Positions 1 through 9,427 of a stretch of DNA of 64,000 bases are shown here, piece by piece. Under the pieces are notes generated by a model. The model was not told where the DNA came from. It saw only the letters and a program-made list of their open reading frames with translations, and did not search any database. Source of the DNA: Symbiodinium natans. Lineage: Eukaryota > Sar > Dinophyceae > Suessiales > Symbiodiniaceae. The stretch is from contig CAJNDS010002618.1 of the NCBI GenBank assembly GCA_905221605.1, forward strand, positions 186,001 through 250,000, in the 5' to 3' direction. Position 1 is the stretch's first letter, and each line of letters starts with the position of its first letter. The translations under genes were made by a program, and so were the position numbers.

Positions 1-697
1 TTAAAAAAGTAAGAAAAGATGAGGAGGGCTCGAAACGAGAGCTTGAGCCCCCCAACGTCCTAAGCCCGAGTCCGTGAGCGTCTTTCCAAAGGCTACCCCG
101 ACATCGTCATCGCCCTGCGCAAGCCCATGATGGGAGCCCGCAATCCGGCTAGGAGAGATGCCCAGAAAAACCACAGCGGCCACAGCGGCATACGTGAACT
201 GCATTCACCCGCGAAGCCAAAAGCGACCCTGAAACACCGACACGTGAACCAACTCCAGACGTTGCCTTAAGCTCAAACCCCAAAGCCCTCCGCGCCGACA
301 ACGGTTTTCAAAGCCCTACAAACCCCACGTCGCAAACCGTTTTAGAGCCTAAACCTCTTGTCCAGCATGTGCTCCACTCATTGCCGACGCAGTAAAATGA
401 AACCTACAACCAACTATTCGTCAAACTTAGGCGTTAAGATGCGTTAAGCCTCATCACTTGTAAGTTGTGCATTTCCTGCAGACCTGCGATGGCCCGCAAT
501 CGGCACTACGGCGGGTCAACTTTGTCCGAACTCCCTGCTCTCCACCGAAACTTCTGAGGGACTGAAAAACGTGGAGGAATGAGGCCTCCCCCTCATCAGA
601 GTCGGCGCACGTCTTCGCGACGGTGCCGCTGTGCTCTGGCAGCAGGCCTGGCGACTGAAGATTTGACTCCGTGCTCAGCACAAGGAAAAGTGGGGAG

Positions 698-768
698 TGT
701 GCAGCCTGTTCAGCCTGTGCAGCCTGTGCAGCCTGCGCAGCCTGTGCAGCCTTTGCAGCCTGTGCAGC
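698..768. repeat. 9-bp minisatellite, about 8 units
   Basis: A 9-bp unit close to cagcctgtg is repeated about eight times with single-base variants (gtt, gtg, gcg, ttt). Because the unit is a multiple of three every frame stays open; one frame reads as Val-Gln-Pro repeats and another as Cys/Ala repeats. No flanking domain suggests that it is translated. Confidence 0.8.
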
Positions 769-3379
769 CGTGCCAGGACCCGCCCCGCCTCCAGCCTTGC
801 CTTCTAGATCTAAGCGCTCCGTAAATTGCAGTGTGGGAGTCTCGTTTCCTTGGTACGAAGCGCTACGTAAGCCATCATGTGATACAAGTCCGGCTTTCGG
901 GCTTCATGGGCCGAGGGTTTAAGGTTTGGAGTTCAAGAGTTGAGGAAGCTTCGAGCTGAGATGTCCTGTTTCAGACAGGCCATTTAAGCTTGTGTGGCTT
1001 TGCATGGCTCTAGCATCCTCGAGCATCAAATCCCAAGCATGCGGCCAAGGATGAGGGTCTGCCCAGACCTGCAGGTGCAGATCAGGCAGGTCGAATGGTT
1101 CATTCGCTGCGGAACTTGGTGTTTTTTTTATAGGGCCCTAGGGGCAAAAGTCGGCAAGAGGCGAGGGCGACAGCGACAAGCTTTCCGTGCGATTGGGCAC
1201 GATTCGCGGCCCACGCGCGCAGCGTCTAACGGGAAGCATATCCTCAGAGTCGAGATATCGGGTGGTAATTCGGCGGTGGCATTGCGCTTCGAAAGCAGGC
1301 CGAGCAGAGCCCCGAAGAGCCCCAAAACCCGCTGTCAAAGGTTTGGCGCCGAGCCCGTTCCTGTAGACAAACACCTCAAAAGTAAGCTATACATGTTCGA
1401 GCCGGACCAGGGCGGTTGCTGCTCAGCCTTTACAGTCAGGCAGCATGTGTGAGAGCAATGAGAGCAAATGCATGACTGAATTCATGACTGCTTTTGCACT
1501 GCGACAACGTCTGTGCGGCCTTGGAGAGACTGAATCCGTGTTGGATGTGTTGGCCATGTCCACGCGAACGCTGATTCCGTTCCTTGGCAGACCACCCCAG
1601 ACGCCTCCAGAAGTCTAACTGTCTCTTGAAGGGGTCTTAAATGGTCTTAAGGCTTAAAGTGTCTTGAGCCTTTTGAGTCTCGAGCTCTCTTCCGTGGTGT
1701 GCTGAGGTCGCGTCGTAGCGGCACAGCAAACCATCGCCGCCGAAAATGGGGAAGCAAAAGACCAAAAAAAAACAAGAGTAGCTGCAAGCCCCAGCAGGAT
1801 GCAAGAGATGCAGGAACCAACCTGAAGCTGCTACAGAGAGATGCAAACCCTTGACATGAGCGCACCATGCCCGCATGTCACAAGTGGGTGGTCAAGAGCT
1901 TGGCTCCAATGATACGGCAGCCCTGGCATGCCTGCAGCTGTCCAAACCGCTGCGTGACATCGCCGGGAGCCTTGCGCAGGCCCGACATAATGACATACCC
2001 CTTGAGAAACCGAACCCAAGAGTCACCAAAGCCGCTTCTTTGCGCTCCTTTCGCTCTCTGCTCCTCTGCTCCTGGTTCTCCTCGTGGCCCTTATCATGTT
2101 GCTTTCGCCTCCCAGCCCAGGTCTTCGGCCCTTGGCTGCGCACGCTGCAGCAGCTGCAGCACCTAAGTCGGATATGCACTGAACATCCCCGCTTGCTCCT
2201 TTGCTTCGCTGAGCACAAGCGAACCGGCTAAGCTACTCTCTTGCTCTGGGTCGCATGGGGCCTTTACTTCACTCGTAAAAGTTGCACTGACTTGGTGAAT
2301 GGTAAGCAAAAAGCGAAGCGGGCTTTGGAAAAAAAGGGAGAAGACTAGAAGACCCCCGCCATGAACTATGAACTGGACCTCCTCCTTGACTGCCGCCTCG
2401 ACATCCGGGCTGAGGCCTTTGAAAGAAACGTGCATCACGCAGCACTCGCTCGCATGGGCTTTTGAGATCGCCGGACTGGACCCGAAACACCATGAAACGC
2501 CACGAGAGGAGGTGGCAGTGGCAGCTCTCCAGAGATGCTGGGAGCCAGCGCTTGCTGCAAGGCGGCCGCAGAGCTTGGCTGTGCGGAGGGCCTTGTCCTC
2601 CGCCGACTCCTGGATCTGAGGAAAAAGTTCAAGACAAGTTCAAGACAAGCAGGCCAAGAGAGAATGCGGGTGGCAGTTTGGGACAACATTTCAGTGGACT
2701 TTATCTGGGTGTTCTGATGTGTCCTGATGTGTCCTGCCTGAGGGGAGGATGAGGTCACTTGGCTTCCCCTGATCCCTGTTGACATGTCCACCGTCGCCTC
2801 TTCGGCACAGAGGTCCCCTTCCCCCAGGTTGGGCCAGGCCGCCTCGGATGGGCCTGCACTGGAAGATTATCTGAGCGACTTGATCTTCGTTTGATCTTCA
2901 TTTGATCTTCATGTGTTGCAGTAAAGACCGAGTCACGGCAGATGAGTCGTGAGATCTTGAGTTGCCGTGTTCGGGCTACAACCCGAATCAATCTGTTAGT
3001 ACACATCTCGCTTCAAGCTCCAGTCGGTCTAGTCGGTCTGGGGATCCCGGAACCGGTACAAAGGCCTGGGCCACAGCGAAGCTGCCCATCCTGCTCAGGA
3101 GCAGTTGGCAAAACAGGGTCTCCTCTCAAACTCTCAACTCAGCTTCTCTCTTTTTGTTCTTCTTCCCTTCCTTACCAGTACATTTTTCAGTGCTTCTTCT
3201 ATCAATTCTCTGCGTTCTCTTTTTCTGTGCTACTTCGTCTCACCTCGAGGAGCCGCTCCACCAGCCACTCCTGAAAGAAAGGCTGACGCGGGAGACTTCC
3301 TTCTGAGAGTTCCTTCTGAGCTCCTTTTGAGGGATTTATTTGGGGGGAGAGCTTTCCAATTGGCTTCTTCTGTCTTGTG

Positions 3380-3450
3380 ACTCTACCATACTCTGCCATA
3401 CTCTACCATACTCAGCCAGACTTTACCAGACTTTACCAGACTCTACAACA
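3380..3450. repeat. Degenerate ~10-bp tandem repeat
   Basis: The motif actctaccat and variants (actctgccat, actcagccag, actttaccag) recur about seven times. It is a simple local tandem array with no evident coding role. Confidence 0.7.
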
Positions 3451-4537
3451 CTCACAGCATCTCCTTGAGACAGTGGAGCTCCCCGAAGCAGCGGTCGGCC
3501 TTTGCGGAGAGCACGATGCGCGCGCTGTGGGTGTGAACCACACCCGTGAGACTTGCGCACGTGAAGCGCGCTCGCACGCGTGCAAGCACACCACGTTGCG
3601 AATCACGTAGTCACAAAGGCACGTGGGCACGTAGGCACGTCGGCACTCCAACTCTGTCAACTGAGACCACAGCCCAGTCCGCGCTACAAGAGGGCATGAG
3701 GGCATCGTAGTTCCCGGACTTGGGGTTTCCAGGATGCTCTGCCGGCGCTCTGCCACACAGCACCCGGCGTGACACTTGACATGGTGGACCGAATGTGCTA
3801 CGAGCCGCGGACGCAGAAGCCATAGATGGAAAGCTCCTTCAGGTCCTCACCCGCAGCTCCGATTTAGGGAACTTGGCGAAAATCTTGACAGACGCGAAAC
3901 GGATGCTTGGACATGAGGTGCTAAACTATCGTGGCTGTCCATCTTGCTCCCTGGAAGGAGGTTCCGAGCAGCTGCATCGAAGCATTCCTCCTTTGGAAGT
4001 GTGGCAAAGCTGGCAGGATCTGGCAGGGCATTCTGTGTTTGCATAGCACTGCCCCCAAGCTGATTCCACTCGGACTCCTTCCACACCCTTCGCCACGGGT
4101 TGCCCTGGCTGCCTTTCGACTGGAGCAGGCCAAAGTCTGTCCAGTCCTTACGCACTCGGATTTCTGGGGTATCCTAACAGTTCGAATTCAGTAACTCTCA
4201 GGCCACGGCCGAATGCTCTTCCTTCATAAAGGACAGCATCTCCTGGATACAAAAGCAGGAGAAGTCGCGACACCTCCATATTATGGCCACTCAACAGCCT
4301 ACGGGCCTAGCATCCTGCCTCAACTGTCTCGTCCGGGCCAGGAGTTATGGCAAACTCGTACTCACCCTCAGGTTCCTGCCATTGGCATGCGGACGACTTG
4401 AAAGCACGCAGTGCAGAGAAAGAAGGGTGTGCTTGTGACTTCATTTCTCCTTGTCTTGTGGCATCTTGTGGCTTCTTCTCACTTCTTGGCTTGTGATCCG
4501 AAGCCATAACCCTGCATCTATGAGCCTACCTCAACGC

Positions 4538-4975
4538 TAAACCCTAAACCCTGAAAAGCCTCAAGCCTATAAACAACCTCAATCCGGCCAAAGCGTTGTT
4601 TTTGTTCCCGGAGTTGGCGTGTTTTACTGTGCGGTCGCTTCTCCTGGCAGCGAATCAGCGATTCCAAGAAAAAGTAGACGTCTGCTAGGCTCGGGGCGCG
4701 TTTGTTTTGTCTTGGCCGCGTGAGGCCTAGGCACGTTCTTTTTGTTGCTGCGCAGTCGCTTTGTCTGCAGGCCGAAGATTTATGGGCACAGCCTGGCATT
4801 TAGAAGAGATTCGGGTGGGGCCAACCCTAAACCCTAACAACCCAGAACCAAAACTTAAAAAACTCAAAAAAAAAACTTTAAAGCCCCTAAAAACCCGCAA
4901 AATCCCTAAAATCCTAAACACGAAATCTAAAACCCCTAAAATCTAAAATTCCTGGAAACCTATGCACATTCAAAA
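4538..4975. repeat. Telomere-like (CCCTAAA)n-derived interstitial repeats
   Basis: Perfect short runs of ccctaaaccct occur at about 4541-4553 and 4826-4840. They are followed by more than 100 bp of degenerate cctaaaa/cccctaaaa sequence. CCCTAAA is the complement of the TTTAGGG telomere unit used by plants and reported for dinoflagellates. Similar sequence continues at 22988-23010 on the other side of Copia-1, so Copia-1 inserted into this interstitial array. Confidence 0.6.
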
Positions 4976-4996
4976 TCCTACCAAATACCCTAAAAA

Positions 4997-5001
4997 CCAA
5001 G
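4997..5001. repeat. Target site duplication of Copia-1 (ccaag), left copy
   Basis: The five bases ccaag directly precede the 149-bp LTR. The same five bases directly follow the other LTR at 22983-22987. Five-base duplications are usual for Ty1/copia integration, so both element ends are original. Confidence 0.85.
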
Positions 5002-5150
5002 TAAGCAACCCTGATGCTCTGGGCTGCTACAGGCTCTCACCTTTTGCCTGCCAGTAGCTATATCTGGATCAAGGCCTAAAAGGCCGCGGATAGGATGCGA
5101 ACAGCTCTGCACACGGTCAAGACCCACCGGCACAAGCCTGTGGTTTCACA
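5002..5150 (-). repeat. 3' LTR of Copia-1 (149 bp)
   Basis: It is identical over 149 bp to 22834-22982. In the element's orientation it starts TGTGAAACC and ends GGTTGCTTA. It is short for a copia LTR. The last ~11 codons and the stop codon (5117-5119) of the polyprotein lie inside this LTR. Confidence 0.92.
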
Positions 5151-8100
5151 TTGATCTTCTTTTCTTTTGGGGTCTTGAACACCGTGATCAGAACTGCAGC
5201 TTCCTTGTCAAGAGATCGCAAAATGCGACCGTATCGCACATCCCTTTCAAGGATGCGCCAGCTTCCACGACCCTGCTGATCATGGAAAAGGGCATACGAA
5301 GTCCGGAGAGGATACATGTCTGCTTCAAACCTGGGCTCGGGGCGTCTGTAACTTCGAGCTCCGTGGGCCACCTGTATGGCCAGGCCATCTTTACGGTGCC
5401 AGCCACGTTTCGTGGCGAACCCCTGAAGAAATCCCATCACAGGATCTGTCGGGCTCACTTCCTCTCCGCTCACTACTTCAGGTCCTGGGCGCACCTTGGG
5501 CTTCGTCTTGATCGTCTGCTTCACGTACTTCGCGTTGTAGCGGTAGCTCCATTCGCCCGCCATCAAGGTGTCCCGCATGTGGGCGCCGCACATATCCTTT
5601 GTGCCGGCGTCTACAAACATGTTGCTGGTCTCTGTCCAGCGCAGGGAGACATTCGGCTTGGCCAGCATCCCTCGGAGCCAGGCGATGCTGAAAGCTAACG
5701 ATTTCTGGCTTCCGTACGAGGGAGTATCAGAGTTCCCCTTGTCAAAGGTGTCTTTGGCATCCGTCACGACAACCAGGCCAATTGTATCCAAGATGCAGTC
5801 GACCCCTTTGTGCGCCAAGTCGTAGCCGAGGGCCTCAGCCCAATGGCCGCGACAGTACTGGCCTATGTCAAAGCCTTCCTCAACTCCAAGCAGCTCGGCA
5901 GCGAAGGTACTTCGGCACACCCTTTGCAAACGGTGACTGCGGTAGTCCAGCAGAGTGAACCTTCCAGAGCTGCCCTGCAACAAGTCGCGCTCAGCCAGCA
6001 ACACACAATAGCAGCTCTGAGAGTAAACTCTCTCAAGCGGCTTGTCGCCAACGGCGCCACCACGCGTGACATTTCCTAGGGATGCATCAGAGACAACTAC
6101 GATGCCGGCGCCCTCCAAGTTCATTGGCCTGAACTTCAGCATGAAATCTCTAGTCGCCTTGAACTCCTTCACGAGAGCATTGGCTTTGATCATCACGCCA
6201 ACGGACGGCGTCTCGGCCTGCAGCACACTGAGGTGGAAGCCCATGTCAGCCCGCACTTGTGCTACAAGCCACTGCAGGGATCCCACCAAGGCTCGTAGCT
6301 GCTTGGCTTCTCCCGGAGTGAGAGCAGCGTCCATGTCTCGTCGGCGGCTCGCTGCCACCCTGATCGGGGACAGGTTGTCCACGTAGGCCTCCATGGAGAC
6401 GCTGATCACGCCTGTGTTCAAGTCTTGGGCAACCTTCTTTCCGCAGTAGACGAAGCTGTCCTTTTCGACGGAGCCAAAACCCAACTCCTCGCCCAATCGG
6501 CCTATCGAGGCCCAAGCTTCGGCGCTGCCAGTGATGAGAAGGTCGTCGACGTGGCAGCACATCATTCCGAGGAGTTCCGGGTTTGGTCCTTCAGACCAAA
6601 GGAAGAAAGTCGCAGCATCCATTGTGGATTGAGTCCACTTTTCTTGCTTCACACTCTTCTTCAACCTCAAGTACCATTCGCGGGGAGCGTCACTCAGGCC
6701 GAACACCCCCTTGACAATCCGGCTGAGGCGGCTGCCAACCGGAAGTGTCGGACTGCCGTCTCTGGACTCCATGTTCTGCAAGTACAGCTCGCGAACTCCA
6801 TCCACGTAGCGCTCGCCTTTGAGAAAAGCACTTTTGACGTCGGCAGTGCCCGTTCTCCAGCCTTTCTTGAAGTTGCTCGAACCCAAACTGAAGAGTAGGT
6901 GTTGTGAAGTTCGCGAAGCAGTCGGCGCATCCTTGCGAAGGTCAAAGGCAGTCACGTCCTTATAGCCCGGCACCACCAGCCTCGCACTCGCCTTGATTGG
7001 CAGCGGATTCGATGAGGTTCGTAGCCCATCATTTTTGTCCGTAAACACATAGCGAGGGGTGAGGATCTTGTGCATCTCTCCCCGTTGCCTTAAGGTCGCC
7101 AATGTCCTGGCCGTCTCCTCCTCGCTCAAGGTCTCGACGGCGTCGTTGCGAGTCCAAACATTCCAGGCTTCAACGGCTGCCTCGCGAAAGGCATCTCGCT
7201 GCTCCTTGGTCATGGAGCGCCAGTGGTACTCCTTCCGAGCCGCCTGCACAGTCAGCGCTTCTCTTCCCGTTGGCCACTTCAAGCCCGCCTTCACGAAAGC
7301 CTCGTACTCTGAGCGACGGGGCAGCGGCCATCGACCATCCCACGTGCCATGGTCGTTCGCTTCAAGGTCCTCGCCAGCCGCCTTGTCCATCGCAACTTGG
7401 GCCTGCAGCTGAACCAACGGGTGCACACTGCCTTGCTTCGCCTGGGCAGCCTCAAGCACGAGCTCCTTCTCCAGAGTCAGGGCGTCAAAAGGCACTTGGT
7501 CGCCCTGCTGGCTCCTAAGAGTCTCGGCCTCAACTTCAGCCGGCCGCTTGGTGCCTGACAAGTTCTCAGGCTGTTCTGCAAACGGCTCTGAAGGCGAATG
7601 TTCCTCCGCATTTGCTCCAGCCCGCCGAATCACATCCAGCAAGGGAGTACCTGGCGCACGCGAAGACCCACCTGAAGCAACTTGGCCCAACAAGGTAGAT
7701 GGCCTGCGCGACCCAGCTCCACCCTCCGAGGCAGCGGCCCTGACAAGCTCGCCCGGAGACACAGGAGGTAGATCACGGCCACGCTGGTCACGAGCTTTCC
7801 GCATCGCTTCCTGAAGCTGGTCACGGAAACTCTGCGGGGCACTATCATCTCCATGTAGAGCTGAAACTGCCGGCGGTTCTGAAGAGAGTCCAGCGCCTTC
7901 CAGAAGACCAGCTGTCTGATCGGCCAGCAGGTTCGCATCGTCGAGATCAGGGCTTCCAGGCAGAGCTGAAACTGCCGGCGATGCTGAAGAAGAGAATCTA
8001 GGGCCTTGCTCTCTTGTGGGCTCACGTCCTTCAGCGCTGCCGTCCTGTGGGACCACGAGCTCCCACTCTTGGTCTCGCTCAGCAGCCTCCACAACTTCCT

Positions 8101-8566
8101 TCAGAACAGCCTCCCACTCACCCGTGGCGATCTGTTCCATCGGAGAAGCCCGCCGAACATGTTCCAAGGCCACCTTTGTCAAAGTCCCCCTCGAGGTCAC
8201 ATAGCAGTTATTCCCCTCGAAAGCGACGAGCAGCCCTGGCCCATGCCACTTCCGCAAAAGCAGCTTCCGTTTGTCTTGGCCTCCTCGACGGTTGTACTTC
8301 TGCTCCCGCCAGTAGTAGACCAGGTCGCCGACCGCGGGCGCATCTGCCACCGTAGGGTTCCGCGATCTCGCCGCCTCAGCCTTGCGAAGGGCCCGGCTGA
8401 AGTGCAGCCGGAGCATGGCCATGCGAGCGGTTTCGCGAATTGCTACCAAGCGAGCAAACGTTGGTTGGCCCATTGCCTCGATTTCACCCAAGCGGCCTTC
8501 AGCCAGTGCATCGCCAGGAGGAAGTGGCTGGCGTCCCACAGCCGCCTGCATCGGCGAAAAGCCACT
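5117..8566 (-). CDS. Copia-1 pol, C-terminal part: reverse transcriptase and RNase H
   Basis: This is the distal half of the Copia-1 polyprotein, which copies element RNA into DNA and removes the RNA strand. The frame enters at the nested insertion (8566) with SGFSPMQAAVGR, the usual end of a copia integrase. A basic region, a low-complexity linker and an RVT_2-type RT follow. The RT shows TADVKSAFLKG and the catalytic box CHVDDLLITG at about residue 667 of the 1144-codon open frame, where the usual first residue Tyr is His. RNase H signatures VVSDAS and AAELLGVEEG follow. The frame stays open to a TGA inside the 3' LTR. It is now separated from gag and integrase by 9.2 kb, so Copia-1 cannot make a full polyprotein unless the insert is removed. 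Confidence 0.9.
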   Translation of the reverse strand, partial: SGFSPMQAAVGRQPLPPGDALAEGRLGEIEAMGQPTFARLVAIRETARMAMLRLHFSRALRKAEAARSRNPTVADAPAVGDLVYYWREQKYNRRGGQDKRKLLLRKWHGPGLLVAFEGNNCYVTSRGTLTKVALEHVRRASPMEQIATGEWEAVLKEVVEAAERDQEWELVVPQDGSAEGREPTREQGPRFSSSASPAVSALPGSPDLDDANLLADQTAGLLEGAGLSSEPPAVSALHGDDSAPQSFRDQLQEAMRKARDQRGRDLPPVSPGELVRAAASEGGAGSRRPSTLLGQVASGGSSRAPGTPLLDVIRRAGANAEEHSPSEPFAEQPENLSGTKRPAEVEAETLRSQQGDQVPFDALTLEKELVLEAAQAKQGSVHPLVQLQAQVAMDKAAGEDLEANDHGTWDGRWPLPRRSEYEAFVKAGLKWPTGREALTVQAARKEYHWRSMTKEQRDAFREAAVEAWNVWTRNDAVETLSEEETARTLATLRQRGEMHKILTPRYVFTDKNDGLRTSSNPLPIKASARLVVPGYKDVTAFDLRKDAPTASRTSQHLLFSLGSSNFKKGWRTGTADVKSAFLKGERYVDGVRELYLQNMESRDGSPTLPVGSRLSRIVKGVFGLSDAPREWYLRLKKSVKQEKWTQSTMDAATFFLWSEGPNPELLGMMCCHVDDLLITGSAEAWASIGRLGEELGFGSVEKDSFVYCGKKVAQDLNTGVISVSMEAYVDNLSPIRVAASRRRDMDAALTPGEAKQLRALVGSLQWLVAQVRADMGFHLSVLQAETPSVGVMIKANALVKEFKATRDFMLKFRPMNLEGAGIVVVSDASLGNVTRGGAVGDKPLERVYSQSCYCVLLAERDLLQGSSGRFTLLDYRSHRLQRVCRSTFAAELLGVEEGFDIGQYCRGHWAEALGYDLAHKGVDCILDTIGLVVVTDAKDTFDKGNSDTPSYGSQKSLAFSIAWLRGMLAKPNVSLRWTETSNMFVDAGTKDMCGAHMRDTLMAGEWSYRYNAKYVKQTIKTKPKVRPGPEVVSGEEVSPTDPVMGFLQGFATKRGWHRKDGLAIQVAHGARSYRRPEPRFEADMYPLRTSYALFHDQQGRGSWRILERDVRYGRILRSLDKEAAVLITVFKTPKEKKINVKPQACAGGS
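5151..5178 (-). promoter_or_regulatory. Polypurine tract of Copia-1
   Basis: Directly upstream of the 3' LTR on the minus strand is a purine run (AAAAGAAAAGAAGA followed by TCAA). This is the position and composition expected of the primer for plus-strand DNA synthesis. It overlaps the end of the coding sequence (residues KTPKEKK near the C terminus). Confidence 0.7.
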
Positions 8567-8848
8567 TTCAACTCATAAATTGTATAGGAGAAGTATTGCC
8601 CAGCACAAACTATTAAAGCATCCAATTCCATTAGCATCATTCAATCGTCAATATGAGCTATCATTCCAATATTCATTCACCGGTCTCTTTTTCCTCCACA
8701 GCGAAGATCGGGGGTAAATCTGCGGGCTGTTCATGCGGACACCGGAGAGCACGGATGATCAGTTCATCGCTCACCGTCCACCCCAGAGCTACAGGACCAC
8801 AGCTACTCAAGTAGCATCCTATGCCCTTCAAGTCCCGAGCAAACCCCA
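8567..8848 (-). repeat. Split direct repeat A, terminal copy (282 bp)
   Basis: It matches 9141-9422 base for base by eye over 282 bp, from ttcaactcat to gcaaacccca. Its outer edge at 8567 is the junction with Copia-1 coding sequence. Position 8688-8712 holds a 25-bp stretch that recurs alone in the 5' leader of the element at 17499-17523. Confidence 0.92.
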
Positions 8849-8886
8849 TTCAAGTCCCGAGCAAACCCCGGGTGGGTGGGGTGGGA
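8849..8886. other. 38-bp spacer between repeats A and B
   Basis: The spacer repeats the last ~21 bp of repeat A (ttcaagtcccgagcaaaccc) and then has a G-rich gggtgggtggggtggga tract. It occurs only at the terminal A/B junction and not at the internal one. Confidence 0.75.
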
Positions 8887-9140
8887 TCAAAAATTCCAAG
8901 TGCTCAGCAAAACTTGAACCACAGCAAGCGCATCACTCTTGGGATCAAGAAAGTTTCAATCATGAAATTTCTTCCCAAAGAAACGATGAGCACTTTGTTA
9001 AAAGATTCGAACAGCCCAAAATAAACAGACATGGAACACCAAGATGCTCCAGAAACTCAGTCACTTCTCCTACGCCCTAACCTCATTAGGGCTGTACAAT
9101 TTATTTGGTTGAAAGAAAAGTCTGCAAGCAGAAAATTATC
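8887..9140 (-). repeat. Split direct repeat B, internal copy (254 bp)
   Basis: It matches 17524-17777 over 254 bp, from tcaaaaattcc to aaaattatc. It abuts repeat A without a gap at 9140/9141. In the split-direct-repeat model this abutment recreates the junction of the circular intermediate. Confidence 0.92.
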
Positions 9141-9422
9141 TTCAACTCATAAATTGTATAGGAGAAGTATTGCCCAGCACAAACTATTAAAGCATCCAAT
9201 TCCATTAGCATCATTCAATCGTCAATATGAGCTATCATTCCAATATTCATTCACCGGTCTCTTTTTCCTCCACAGCGAAGATCGGGGGTAAATCTGCGGG
9301 CTGTTCATGCGGACACCGGAGAGCACGGATGATCAGTTCATCGCTCACCGTCCACCCCAGAGCTACAGGACCACAGCTACTCAAGTAGCATCCTATGCCC
9401 TTCAAGTCCCGAGCAAACCCCA
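9141..9422 (-). repeat. Split direct repeat A, internal copy (282 bp)
   Basis: It is the second copy of 8567-8848. It lies a few bases downstream of the pol stop codon (9428-9430), so the element has almost no 3' untranslated sequence before the repeat. Confidence 0.92.
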
Positions 9423-9427
9423 CGACT

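Larger units (their letters stand above)
1..4996. other. Intergenic region, no recognisable gene
   Basis: I see no protein family, RNA gene or transposon domain in these 5 kb. Open frames are short, occur on both strands and have no recognisable motifs. The stretch is rich in short local tandem duplications, for example a triplicated gatcttc-type unit near 2880-2910, a doubled tgatgtgtcc near 2716-2737 and repeated ggcacgt units near 3618-3645. Unrecognised small exons cannot be excluded. Confidence 0.5.
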
